In this document: positions 16,442 through 24,311 of the stretch, in pieces
Layout: every line of letters begins with the position of its first letter
Numbering within the stretch: the first letter of the stretch is position 1
Assembly: GCF_026274175.1 (NCBI RefSeq)
Contig: NZ_JAPHNL010000272.1
Span: forward strand, 1-44,108
Direction of reading: 5' to 3'
Length of the DNA: 44,108 nt
Source of the DNA: Streptomyces beihaiensis
Lineage (GTDB): Bacteria > Actinomycetota > Actinomycetes > Streptomycetales > Streptomycetaceae
Notes under the pieces: model-generated
Told to the model about the DNA's origin: nothing
Database searches by the model: none
What the model saw: only the letters and a program-made list of their open reading frames with translations
Position numbers and translations under genes: made by a program

Positions 16442-18450
16442 CAGCTCCCCTCGGCCCGCGCCGCCGCGCCGCCCGTGGGCGGCTCGCCGTGGACGTAGCG
16501 GCCGAGGGCGGTCAGTGGGAAGACCTGGCGGTACAGGTGATAGTTGATCGAGAAGTCCCACGGGAAACCGGTTCCGGTGAAGTACGGCTCGTCCCAGGTG
16601 CCGTCCCGCGTCTGGGTGCCGACGAGGTACGCGATGCCCCGCTCGACCGCCGCGGAATCCCGCTCCCCCGCCGCGAGCAGCGCCATCAGCGCCCACCCGG
16701 TCTGGGACGCGGTGGAGGCGCCGCGCCCGCGCCACTCCTCGTAGCGGTAGGAGCGCAGGTCCTCACCCCAGCCGCCGTCGTCGTTCTGCACCGACTCCAG
16801 CCAGGTCACCGCGCGGCGGATCGCGGGGTGCGAGGTGGGCAGGCCCGCCGCGACGAGGGCCGGCAGCACCGAGCCCGTTCCGTACACGTAGTTGACGCCC
16901 CAGCGGCCGAACCAGGAGCCGTCCGCCTCCTGTTCGGCCAGGAGCCACTCGATGCCGCGGCGGGTGCGCGGGTCGTGCGAGCGGCCCTCGATCGCGAGCA
17001 TCTCGACGACGTGCCCGGTGACGTCGGCGGACGGCGGGTCGATGACCTCGCCGAAGTCGCAGAACGGCAGCCGGTTGGGGAACGGGCTGGTGTTGTCGAC
17101 GTCGAAGGCGCCCCACGCGCCGTTCCTGGACTGCATGCCGAGGTTCCAGCGCACGGCCTGCTCCACCGCCCGGTCGACGCGCGCCCGGTCGGGGTGGCGG
17201 ACGCGGCGCAGCGCGAGGACGACCTCGGCGGTGTCGTCGATGTCGGGGTAGTTGTCGTTGTGGAACTCGAAGGCCCAGCCGCCCGGTTCCAGGCTCGGAC
17301 GGCGCACCGACCAGTCGCCGGGCCGGTCGATCTGCTCGTTCATCATCCAGTCGGCGGCCTTGATCAGGCTCGGATGGTCGCCGGGCAGGCCGGCGTCGGC
17401 CAGCGCGATGGCCGCCAGGCAGGTGTCCCACACGGGCGACTGGCATGCCTCGATCATCCGGGCGCCGTCCTCGCGCCATACGGAGAAGCGGTCGAGGGAC
17501 TCAAGCCCGGCCTTGAGGACGGGGTGGTCGAGGTCGTAGCCGAGCAGATGCAGGGCGATGACGGAGTAGACGGCGGGCGGCTGGATGCCGCCCCAGCAGC
17601 CGTCGTTCTCCTGTCGCTCGATGATCCAGCGCGCCGCGTCGTTCATGGCTGCCTTGCGCAGCCGCTTGAGCGCCACCTTGTGGTAGCCGTGCATCACCTT
17701 GTCGAGGCGCTGGAAGGCACCGTCCCAACTGGCCAGCGGAGCAAGGGGCTTGACCGGGTTCGGGTCGCGCGGGTCGGTGTGCAGCTCGTCGAGCGGGAAC
17801 GGCGCGGGCCGCACCGGGCGCTTGGCGGAGACGATGGTGAGCGGCACGATGGTCTGCCGCGCCCAGCAGCCGAAGTCATAGATGTTGAGCGGCATCCACT
17901 TCGGGAAGTAGATGAGTTCCGGCGGCAGTTCGGGCAGGTCGTCCCACTTCCACCAGCCGAACAGGGCCAGCCAGATCCTGGTGAAGACACGGGCCGCGGC
18001 GATGCCGCCCTGCTCTCGGATCCACGCGGAGGCCCTGGCCATGTGCGGGTCGTCGGGGGCGTCACCGGCGAGCCGGAGCGCCACGTACGCCTCGACGGTG
18101 GTGGAGAGTTCACCCGGTCCGCCGTAAAACGTGGCCCAGGTCCCGTCCTCCTGCTGCTCGCCGCGGATGAAGAGCGCGGCGGCGTCGGTGGTGGCCTTGT
18201 CGCGGATGCCGAGGAACTGGCGGAGCAGCAGGTCCTCGGCGTCCATCGTCACATTGGTCTCGAGGTCGCCCTTCCACCAGCCCTGGGGGTCCTGCCGGGC
18301 CAGCAGGAAGTCCGTGGCGCGCTGTATGGCTCGGGTGGCGGCGTCGTGCGTCCCCGCCGCCTCGGGGGTCGTGCCGGTCGGTGGTTCGGTGGTGGCCGAG
18401 GTCGCGTGCGGTGTCGGTGCCCCCGCGCTTCCGTCGGTCGTCGCTGTCAT
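16441..18450 (-). CDS. shc: Squalene-hopene cyclase
   Basis: A 669-residue class II triterpene cyclase. The catalytic acid motif DIDD is at 403-406 (DNYPDIDDTAEV). Several QW repeats are visible, for example QDPQGWW, QENDGCWGG, QSRNGAWG, QEADGSWFG, QNDDGGWG and QTRDGTWDE. The hydrophobic stretch LALFGWWKWDDLPELPPEL around 161-179 fits the monotopic membrane anchor and channel. It converts squalene to hopene and hopanol. The N-terminal 35 residues are low-complexity Ala/Thr/Pro/Gly and probably disordered. ATG 18450 has AAGGGATAG just upstream. A 101-base gap with a seven-base hairpin separates it from the prenyl synthase gene. All key residues are present. Confidence 0.97.
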   Translation of the reverse strand: MTATTDGSAGAPTPHATSATTEPPTGTTPEAAGTHDAATRAIQRATDFLLARQDPQGWWKGDLETNVTMDAEDLLLRQFLGIRDKATTDAAALFIRGEQQEDGTWATFYGGPGELSTTVEAYVALRLAGDAPDDPHMARASAWIREQGGIAAARVFTRIWLALFGWWKWDDLPELPPELIYFPKWMPLNIYDFGCWARQTIVPLTIVSAKRPVRPAPFPLDELHTDPRDPNPVKPLAPLASWDGAFQRLDKVMHGYHKVALKRLRKAAMNDAARWIIERQENDGCWGGIQPPAVYSVIALHLLGYDLDHPVLKAGLESLDRFSVWREDGARMIEACQSPVWDTCLAAIALADAGLPGDHPSLIKAADWMMNEQIDRPGDWSVRRPSLEPGGWAFEFHNDNYPDIDDTAEVVLALRRVRHPDRARVDRAVEQAVRWNLGMQSRNGAWGAFDVDNTSPFPNRLPFCDFGEVIDPPSADVTGHVVEMLAIEGRSHDPRTRRGIEWLLAEQEADGSWFGRWGVNYVYGTGSVLPALVAAGLPTSHPAIRRAVTWLESVQNDDGGWGEDLRSYRYEEWRGRGASTASQTGWALMALLAAGERDSAAVERGIAYLVGTQTRDGTWDEPYFTGTGFPWDFSINYHLYRQVFPLTALGRYVHGEPPTGGAAARAEGS

Positions 18451-18497
18451 GGCTATCCCTTCATGCAGTGGTTCTGATGCTGGGTAACCGTCGGCCG

Positions 18498-18516
18498 CGG
18501 CCCGTCGAGCGGGCCG
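18498..18516 (-). other. Small hairpin between polyprenyl synthase gene and shc
   Basis: CGGCCCG (18498-18504) and CGGGCCG (18510-18516) can form a seven-base stem with a TCGAG loop inside the 101-base gap. It has no T tract. It may be a partial terminator or an mRNA-processing site that adjusts shc relative to upstream genes. Confidence 0.35.
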
Positions 18517-18551
18517 GCCGGCGACTGCGAGTCATATGCGGCCGATAATGA

Positions 18552-19646
18552 TCATCTCTTCCGTACGACGACGAAGTCGGCGAGCGCCGTGAACTGCGCG
18601 CGTACCGCGGCGGGCATGGGGACGGAGTCCAGGGCTTCGAGGGCGATGTCGTACTGGCGCCGGGCCTCCTGAGCGGTCCACTCACGGCCGCCCGCCTCCT
18701 CGATGAGTGCGGCGCGGGCGGCGAACTCCGCTTCGGAGAAGGTGTCGAGGTCGCCCGCGGACGGAGTGCGCTCATCGACGTCGGTCTTCGCGTCCGCAGC
18801 GAGCAGCTCGGCCAGCTGCTCGGCGGCCGCGCCCTTCGCGGCGAGCGCGGCGACGACCGGGAGCGACTTCTTGCGCTGGCGCAGGTCGCTCCAGGTCTGC
18901 TTGCCCGTCGCCTCGGGGTCGCCCCAGATGCCGAGCAGGTCGTCGACGGCCTGGAAGGCGAGGCCCAGGTGGTAGCCGTACCGTTCCAGCGCGTCGGCGG
19001 TGGTGTCGTCGGCGCCGCCGAGGACAGCGCCGATGGAGGAGGCGCAGGCGAGCAGCGCGCCGGTCTTGTTGCCCTCCATCTCCAGGCACTCCTCGACGCT
19101 GACGCGTTCGCGGTGCTCGTAGGAGATGTCCTGCGCCTGACCGTCGATGAGGGCGCGGGTCGCGGTGGTCAGGCGGCGGGCGGCCCGGCCCGCTTCGGCG
19201 GTGCCGAGTTCGAGGAGCACCTCGTTCGCGAGGGCGAAGAGCGCGTCGCCGACCAGGATGGCCTGTGCGGGACCGTGCACCTTCCACACGGTGTCGCGGT
19301 GGCGGCGCTGCTCGTCGCCGTCCATCAGGTCGTCGTGCAGCAGCGAGAAGTTGTGCACGAGCTCTACGGCGACGGCGCCGGGCACCCCGGCCTCGGCGGC
19401 CGCGCCCGCGGCCTGTGCGGACAGGACGGCGAGGGCGGGACGCACGGCCTTGCCGCCGTCGCCGTCGGCCGGGTTCCCGGCCGCGTCGATCCAGCCGAAG
19501 TGGTAGGCGGCAACGGTGTCCATGGGTGGCGCGAGGCGGTCCACCACCGCCTTGAGCACCGGAGTGGCCAGGGTCCGGCCGCGCTCGAGCAGCGCGGTCA
19601 CGTCCACCGCTTCGGCGCCTTCTGCGGCCGAGGGCACTGGTGGCAC
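18552..19646 (-). CDS. Polyprenyl (farnesyl-type) diphosphate synthase
   Basis: A 364-residue trans-prenyltransferase. The first Asp-rich motif DDLMD is at 105-109 and the second DDLLGIWGD at 235-243, with GDALFALANEVLLEL between them. Within the hopanoid operon it most probably makes farnesyl diphosphate for HpnCD. The residues before the first motif (VELVHNFSLLHDD) could equally suit geranylgeranyl diphosphate; chain length cannot be fixed by eye. GTG 19646 has AAGGAGAG about five bases upstream, which excludes the much longer open frame reaching to 20153 inside hpnE. It lies 83 bases after the hpnE stop. Confidence 0.93.
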   Translation of the reverse strand: MPPVPSAAEGAEAVDVTALLERGRTLATPVLKAVVDRLAPPMDTVAAYHFGWIDAAGNPADGDGGKAVRPALAVLSAQAAGAAAEAGVPGAVAVELVHNFSLLHDDLMDGDEQRRHRDTVWKVHGPAQAILVGDALFALANEVLLELGTAEAGRAARRLTTATRALIDGQAQDISYEHRERVSVEECLEMEGNKTGALLACASSIGAVLGGADDTTADALERYGYHLGLAFQAVDDLLGIWGDPEATGKQTWSDLRQRKKSLPVVAALAAKGAAAEQLAELLAADAKTDVDERTPSAGDLDTFSEAEFAARAALIEEAGGREWTAQEARRQYDIALEALDSVPMPAAVRAQFTALADFVVVRKR

Positions 19647-19729
19647 AGTCTCTCCTTGTTGACGGTATGACAGTTCTGCCGATGTCGGGTCCACCGATGT
19701 CCGGGTGTCCACCGCGGGAGGTTCCAAGC

Positions 19730-21154
19730 TCACGCCGCCTCCCGGTACAGGTGGCCGCGCGGGCGGCCGAGTGCGGCGAGCGCGGCGTCGGCGGCGCTCG
19801 TGCCGCTGCGCACCGCGCTCTCCATGGTCGCGGGCCACCCGGTGGCGGTCCACGAACCCGCCAGGTAGAGGCCCTGGGCGCGGGTCCTGGCGCCGGGACG
19901 CAGAGCGCCGACACCGGGAGTGGGGGCGAAGGTGGCCGTGCGCTCGCGGGTGACGAAGAAGTCCCGCACCTTGGCGTCGCGGGCGGCGGGCAGCAGCCGC
20001 TCCAGCTCCGGCAGGTAGCGCTTGCGCAGAACTGCGACGGGCTCGTCGATCTCGTCGCGCGCGGCCGACTGCGACACGGCCAGGTACTGGCCCGTCCGTC
20101 GGCCGCCACCGCCCTGCGACAGCCCGGACGCGTCCGTACGGTCGAAGACCCACTGCAGCGGCGAGCCGAGCGCGGTGAAGAAGGGGCGCCTGACGACCTG
20201 GCGGTCGTAGACGACGTGCAGGTTGAGGATGGGCGCGGTGTCGATGTCGAGCAGCCGGTCCGCCTCGTCGAGGGCGCCGTCGGGCAACAGGCCGTGTGCC
20301 TCACGCTGGGGAACGGCGAGCACGACGGTGTCGGCGTCGGGGATCTGGCCGGATGTGTCCGGTGTTTCGGGAACCTCCACGCGCCATTTCCCGTTCTCAA
20401 GACAGGAGATGGAGGTGACTCGTGTTCTCAGTGCCATCCGGACGCCCGCGGAGTCGAGCGCCTTGCGGGCGAGCGTGTCGTGGAGTTCACCGAGGGGCAC
20501 TCGGGCCCACCCGATGTCGGCGGCACCGGGGTCGGAGAGCAGCCCGGTCCTGAACACCTTGGCGGCCAGGCCCAGCGAGACCTCGCCCGCGACGGCGTTC
20601 AGGGTCGCTACGCCGACCAGGTCCCACAGCGCCTCGACGGCCCGCTTCGACTGACCGTGCTCGGCCAGCCAGGAGCCGAAGTCCCGCTTGTCGAGCGCCG
20701 GATCGGCGGGGTCGAGGCTCTTGAGGGCGAGGGCGGCGCGGCCGACCTTGGCCCGCTCGGCCAGGGAAAGGTGCGGGTAGGCCGCCAGGCTCTTCGCCAG
20801 GTGCAGCGGCACGGGCAGCGCACTGCGCCGCAGCCGGCCCAGGCGGTTGGTGGCCGCGTCGAGCACGGGCACGTCGAGCCGGTCCTGCAGGGGCGCGAGG
20901 TGGGTGGCGCCGATGCGGTCGAGGAACCAGCGGTAGGCGGTGCAGCAGCGCAGATACACGTGCTGCCCGTTGTCGACGGTGAGGTCGCCGCGCTGGAAGG
21001 AGAAGGCGAGTCCGCCCAGGCGGGGCCGTCCCTCCAAAAGCGTGACGTCCATGCCGCCGTCGGCGAGGGCCAGTGCCGCGGTGATGCCCGCGAGGCCGCC
21101 GCCGATCACCACGGCGGTCCGTGCCCGGTCCGCTGCCGGTGCGCCGTCGCTCAT
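19730..21154 (-). CDS. hpnE: Hydroxysqualene dehydroxylase HpnE (FAD amine-oxidase fold)
   Basis: A 474-residue FAD protein. The dinucleotide fold VVIGGGLAGITAALALADGG lies at about 15-34, GGLAFSFQRGDLTVDNGQH follows, and the C-terminal FAD motif LYLAGSWTATGWPATMESAV is present. HpnE reduces hydroxysqualene to squalene, the third step of the bacterial HpnCDE route. Its ATG overlaps the stop of a 62-codon small ORF (ATGA), with GAGGGG and AAGG upstream. Older annotations would call it phytoene dehydrogenase; its place beside hpnC and hpnD and shc makes the squalene route more likely. Confidence 0.92.
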   Translation of the reverse strand: MSDGAPAADRARTAVVIGGGLAGITAALALADGGMDVTLLEGRPRLGGLAFSFQRGDLTVDNGQHVYLRCCTAYRWFLDRIGATHLAPLQDRLDVPVLDAATNRLGRLRRSALPVPLHLAKSLAAYPHLSLAERAKVGRAALALKSLDPADPALDKRDFGSWLAEHGQSKRAVEALWDLVGVATLNAVAGEVSLGLAAKVFRTGLLSDPGAADIGWARVPLGELHDTLARKALDSAGVRMALRTRVTSISCLENGKWRVEVPETPDTSGQIPDADTVVLAVPQREAHGLLPDGALDEADRLLDIDTAPILNLHVVYDRQVVRRPFFTALGSPLQWVFDRTDASGLSQGGGGRRTGQYLAVSQSAARDEIDEPVAVLRKRYLPELERLLPAARDAKVRDFFVTRERTATFAPTPGVGALRPGARTRAQGLYLAGSWTATGWPATMESAVRSGTSAADAALAALGRPRGHLYREAA

Positions 21155-21339
21155 GCGCCTTTCCCCTCGACGGTGTCGTACGTGCTCTTGGTGGTGCGTC
21201 CGCCCCTCGTGCGGCGGGATTCGGCCGGTGTGGCGGGGCCGGGCCGGGCCGCCTCATGCAGGGACGCGGCGGCGCCGGTCGGGGTTGACTGCCGCTGTGC
21301 CCTCGCGCGGGTGCGGGCCCATGCCGCGGTGCCGGTCAA
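21151..21339 (-). CDS. Small basic protein of unknown function in hopanoid operon
   Basis: A 62-residue, Arg/Thr/Ala-rich protein beginning with a TTG codon (21339) that overlaps the hpnD stop (TTGA) and ending with an ATGA overlap into hpnE. AGGAGG lies five to six bases before the TTG, the best ribosome-binding sequence in this part of the operon. No domain, signal peptide or membrane helix is visible; the composition suggests a disordered or RNA/protein-binding chain. As recalled, S. coelicolor carries a short hypothetical gene at the same place (SCO6761), which would argue for conservation. It could instead be only a translation relay that couples hpnD to hpnE. Confidence 0.5.
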   Translation of the reverse strand: MTGTAAWARTRARAQRQSTPTGAAASLHEAARPGPATPAESRRTRGGRTTKSTYDTVEGKGA

Positions 21340-22295
21340 GCGCGCCTCCTGAGCGCCGAGCGGGAGACGGTTCTGGTGTCGAGTCCGGACAGGCCGCGCA
21401 CGGCGACGTACGCCTTCTCACGGCCGGGCAGTGAGACGCGGCCGCGCAGCACCGCCTGCGGCTCCCGCTCGATGCGTTCGAGCAGCCGCCGGTAGATCCC
21501 GGCCATGGCGGCGACGCAGGCCCCGGAGCGGCGGTCGAGCATGGGCAGCAGCCGATATCCCTCGGCGAACAGGGCACGGGCTCGGCGCACTTCGAAGTGG
21601 ACCAGACCGTCGAAGTCCGAGCCGGGCGGCGGTGTCGGCCCGTCGAACCCGGCCGCGCAGCCGAACTTGGCCAGGTCGTCGGCGGGCAGATAGGTGCGCC
21701 CGTCGGCGGCGTCCTCGCGGACGTCGCGCAGGATGTTGGTGAGCTGCAGCGCGAGCCCGAGCGTGTCCGCGTACCTGGCGGCCTCCGCGGCCCGGTCGGC
21801 CCCGCCCGGCCCCGGCTGCGCACCGAAGACGCCGAGGGAGACACGGCCGATGGCGCCCGCCACGCACCGGCAGTACACCTTCAGGTCGTCCCAGGTCTCG
21901 TAGGTCTCGCCGCGCAGGTCCATCAGGACACCGTCGATCAGCTCGTCGAGCCCGTCGAGCGGGATCGGGAAGCGGTCGGCGGCGTGCGCGAGGGCGACCG
22001 CGACCGGGTCGGTGTCGTCGTCGGCGACCTTGCCGTCGCGGATCCGGGCCAGCAGCTCCCGGGTCTCGTCGAGCCGCCGCGCCTTGACGTCGGGCGCCAG
22101 CGTGCCGTCGCCGATGTCGTCGACGCGGCGCGAGAACGCGTACACCGCCGACATGGCCCGCCGCTTCGCGGTCGGCAGCAGCCGGATGCCGTAGGCGAAG
22201 TTGCGTGCCTGCCGGCCGGTGACGGTCTCGCAGTAGCTGTATGCGGCGAGCACCGGTGCCGACATCTGCTGGTCAGACTCCACGGCGTTGCTCAC
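21336..22295 (-). CDS. hpnD: Presqualene diphosphate synthase HpnD
   Basis: A 319-residue squalene/phytoene synthase-fold protein. The two Asp-rich motifs are SRRVDDIGDG near residue 60 and LTNILRDVREDAADGRTYLP in the second half. YGIRLLPTAKRRAMSAVYAF also matches the HpnD group. It condenses two farnesyl diphosphates to presqualene diphosphate. GTG 22295 overlaps the hpnC stop (GTGA) and has GAGGAG upstream. An in-frame ATG at residue 11 is possible, but the overlap and ribosome-binding site favour the GTG. Order hpnC-hpnD-hpnE is the standard hopanoid arrangement. Confidence 0.94.
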   Translation of the reverse strand: MSNAVESDQQMSAPVLAAYSYCETVTGRQARNFAYGIRLLPTAKRRAMSAVYAFSRRVDDIGDGTLAPDVKARRLDETRELLARIRDGKVADDDTDPVAVALAHAADRFPIPLDGLDELIDGVLMDLRGETYETWDDLKVYCRCVAGAIGRVSLGVFGAQPGPGGADRAAEAARYADTLGLALQLTNILRDVREDAADGRTYLPADDLAKFGCAAGFDGPTPPPGSDFDGLVHFEVRRARALFAEGYRLLPMLDRRSGACVAAMAGIYRRLLERIEREPQAVLRGRVSLPGREKAYVAVRGLSGLDTRTVSRSALRRRA

Positions 22296-23161
22296 CCCTC
22301 TCCTCGCAGAGTCGCTCCCGCCTCGCGCAGCAGCCGGAGCTTGGCGGGCTTGGGTGGTCCGGGAAGAACGTCGTACGAAGCGGCGGTGATCGCGTGCACC
22401 GCCGCCTTCCCCCCGGCCACGAACCCGGCCAGCAGTAGCTTCAGCCTGCCGTGGACGCTACCCACGAGGGGGGTGCCTTCATTCAGGAGGCGCAGGGCGC
22501 GTTCTGTTTCGAACGCGACCAGTGCGCGCACCGATGCGCCTGTGGTCGGTGCGGCGAGGTCGGTCTCCTGGACACGGAAGTGCTTCAGGTCCTCGGCCGG
22601 GAGGTAGATGCGGTTCCGCTCGACCAGGTCCTCGCGCACGTCCTGGAGGTGCTCGACGATCTGCAGGCCCGTACAGACCGCGTCCGAGCAGCGGATGCGC
22701 TCGGGGGTCGCGGTGCCGGTGATGGCCAGGACGAGCCGGCCGACCGGGTTGGCGGACAGCTCGCAGTAGGCCAGCAGGTCGTCGTAGGTCTCGTAGCGGG
22801 TGACGAGCTGGTCCTGGCGGTTGGCCTGGATCAGGCCGAGGAACGGCTCGGGGGTCAGGAAGCGCCGGCGGACGGTCGGCTGCAGGGCGAGCAGCAACGG
22901 GTGGCGGGGGGTCGAGTCGAAGACGCGGTGCAGGTCGGCCTCGAAGGCGTCGAGCATCTCCAGCCGGTCCTCGGCCCGATCGGGTGAAACGCCCAGGTGG
23001 CGGGCGTCGGCGCCGCCCGGGGCGAGGTCGCCGTCGCCGATGTCGTCGACCAGGCGGGCGAAGCCGTACACGGCCATGAGGTCGTCGCGCCAGGCGCGCG
23101 GCAGGAAGGCGGGCGCCACGGGGAAGTTCTCGTCGGCGGCCTTGTCGAGGGTCGCGTTCAC
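22292..23161 (-). CDS. hpnC: Hydroxysqualene synthase HpnC
   Basis: A 289-residue squalene/phytoene synthase-fold protein with ARLVDDIGDGDLAPGG (first Asp-rich motif) and LQIVEHLQDVREDLVERNR (second). HpnC converts presqualene diphosphate to hydroxysqualene. It is the first clear gene of the leftward hopanoid operon. GTG 23161 is the only usable start in frame near the conserved KAADENFPVAP stretch, but its ribosome-binding site is weak (AGGGGAAG about 14 bases away). A 19-codon ORF (23158-23217) overlaps the start in another frame and could be a coupling leader or the true N-terminus split by a frameshift. The core enzyme looks intact. Confidence 0.92.
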   Translation of the reverse strand: MNATLDKAADENFPVAPAFLPRAWRDDLMAVYGFARLVDDIGDGDLAPGGADARHLGVSPDRAEDRLEMLDAFEADLHRVFDSTPRHPLLLALQPTVRRRFLTPEPFLGLIQANRQDQLVTRYETYDDLLAYCELSANPVGRLVLAITGTATPERIRCSDAVCTGLQIVEHLQDVREDLVERNRIYLPAEDLKHFRVQETDLAAPTTGASVRALVAFETERALRLLNEGTPLVGSVHGRLKLLLAGFVAGGKAAVHAITAASYDVLPGPPKPAKLRLLREAGATLRGEG

Positions 23162-23217
23162 CGGGCGGGGCCTGCTTCCCCTACGACGGCGTGGAGCCGG
23201 TGCGTTTCCATAGCCAT
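23158..23217 (-). CDS. Short leader ORF overlapping hpnC start, or frameshifted hpnC N-terminus
   Basis: Reads MAMETHRLHAVVGEAGPAR from ATG 23217 and stops at TGA 23160-23158, which overlaps the hpnC GTG (GTGA). GGGAG lies 11 bases upstream. As recalled, HpnC homologues usually have about 20 more residues before the KAADENFPVAP block than this hpnC has, about the length of this ORF. It could therefore be a genuine leader peptide or the displaced N-terminus. Confidence 0.35.
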   Translation of the reverse strand: MAMETHRLHAVVGEAGPAR

Positions 23218-23302
23218 TGCCGTCACATCTCCCGTTCTACACTGCGGACCCAATACATCCCATTTCGGACACGCCGCCACGAATGAGCACCGGTACAGCT
23301 TA

Positions 23303-23314
23303 CGTTGTACAACG
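23303..23314. promoter_or_regulatory. 12-bp palindrome upstream of hopanoid operon
   Basis: CGTTGTACAACG is a perfect palindrome 86 bases before the leader ORF. Nearby GTACA (23293-23297) and TGTAC (23306-23310) form a wider inverted repeat. It is a candidate operator for the hpn operon; the binding protein is unknown. Confidence 0.45.
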
Positions 23315-23350
23315 GTCATCGCAGCAGCGGGGCGTACTGCACGTCACAAC

Positions 23351-23376
23351 AACACACCGATTGCCTTCAAGATTCC
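23351..23376 (-). promoter_or_regulatory. Candidate promoter of hopanoid operon (SigR-like)
   Basis: On the minus strand GGAAT (23376-23372), exactly 18 bases, then GTT (23353-23351) match the GGAAT-N18-GTT pattern known for SigR of Streptomyces. No better vegetative promoter was found in this gap. A short-pattern match by chance is quite possible. Confidence 0.3.
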
Positions 23377-23441
23377 TTACAGCCAACGAAGTTGGCACTT
23401 CCCGAAGTCGCGGCGCAACCTATTTGGCCGCTACAGGCATG

Positions 23442-23480
23442 TCACAGGCCCCACCGGACGGAATCCGGTGGGGCCTGTGA
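23442..23480 (-). terminator. Terminator of the polyol-phosphate/ABC operon
   Basis: A perfect 17-base inverted repeat, TCACAGGCCCCACCGGA at 23442-23458 and its complement at 23464-23480, with a five-base loop, lies 37 bases after the ABC ATPase stop. It lacks a T tract, as is usual in Streptomyces. It separates the exporter operon from the hopanoid promoter. Confidence 0.85.
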
Positions 23481-23516
23481 AGACGCAGTGGGCCGCCGGG
23501 CGGTTTACACGCCCTG

Positions 23517-24311
23517 TCACTTGCCCGTGAACTTCTCGTACTCCTTGAGCACCTCGGCCGTCGGGCCGTCCATCCGCAGCTCACCGCGCTCCAGCCACAG
23601 GACACGGTCGCAGGTGTCGCGGATCGACTTGTTGTTGTGGCTGACCAGGAAGACCGTGCCGGCTTCCTTGCGCAGCTCACGGATACGCTCCTCGGAGCGC
23701 TTCTGGAACTTGCGGTCGCCCGTGGCCAGGGCCTCGTCGATCATCAGTACGTCGTGGTCCTTGGCGGCCGCGATGGAGAACCGCAGGCGCGCCGCCATGC
23801 CGGACGAGTACGTGCGCATCGGCAGGGTGATGAAGTCGCCCTTCTCGTTGATGCCGGAGAAGTCGACGATGTCCTGGTAGCGCTCCTTGATCTGCTCGCG
23901 GGACATGCCCATGGCGAGACCGCCGAGGATGACGTTGCGCTCGCCGGTCAGGTCGTTCATGAGGGCGGCGTTGACGCCGAGCAGCGAGGGCTGGCCGTCG
24001 GTGTAGACCTTGCCCTTCTCGGCGGGCAGCAGTCCGGCGATGGCACGCAGCAGCGTCGACTTGCCGGAGCCGTTGGAGCCGATGAGGCCGATGGCCTCGC
24101 CGCGGTAGGCGGTGAAGGAGACACCGCGCACGGCGTGCACCTTGCGTACGCCTCGTTCCGCGTCGTCGGAGCCACGCTTGAGCATGCGGCTCAGCGCGGC
24201 GGTGGCGCTGCCCTTGCCCGCCCTGGTGCCGTTGACGCGGTACACGATGTGCAGCTCGTCGGCGATGACCGTGGGGACGTGCGCCCCGGCCTTCTTCTCG
24301 GGATCAGCCAC
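23517..24311 (-). CDS. ABC exporter ATPase, Wzt/TagH-like
   Basis: A 264-residue ABC ATPase with Walker A GSNGSGKST (78-86), signature YSSGMAARL, Walker B VLMIDEALATGD and an H loop LVSHNNKSI. The long N-terminal extension before Walker A and the STLLRAIAGLLPAEKG context match ATPases of polysaccharide or teichoic-acid exporters. It ends soon after the core (EKFTGK), without the extra C-terminal carbohydrate-binding domain of O9-type Wzt. Such short ATPases usually export lipid-linked polymer without reading a terminal cap. GTG 24311 overlaps the permease stop by eight bases with GGAGGAG upstream. It is the last gene of its operon and a strong hairpin follows. Confidence 0.92.
   Translation of the reverse strand: MADPEKKAGAHVPTVIADELHIVYRVNGTRAGKGSATAALSRMLKRGSDDAERGVRKVHAVRGVSFTAYRGEAIGLIGSNGSGKSTLLRAIAGLLPAEKGKVYTDGQPSLLGVNAALMNDLTGERNVILGGLAMGMSREQIKERYQDIVDFSGINEKGDFITLPMRTYSSGMAARLRFSIAAAKDHDVLMIDEALATGDRKFQKRSEERIRELRKEAGTVFLVSHNNKSIRDTCDRVLWLERGELRMDGPTAEVLKEYEKFTGK

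Noticed and set aside
9975-18477. Very long plus-strand open frames (up to about 800 codons) opposite the hopanoid genes
   Set aside because: All lie antisense to genes with clear catalytic motifs, have biased Val/Gly/Arg/Asp composition and no ribosome-binding sites.
19646-20153. N-terminal extension of the polyprenyl synthase into hpnE
   Set aside because: The extension is a low-complexity shadow of hpnE; AAGGAGAG directly precedes GTG 19646.
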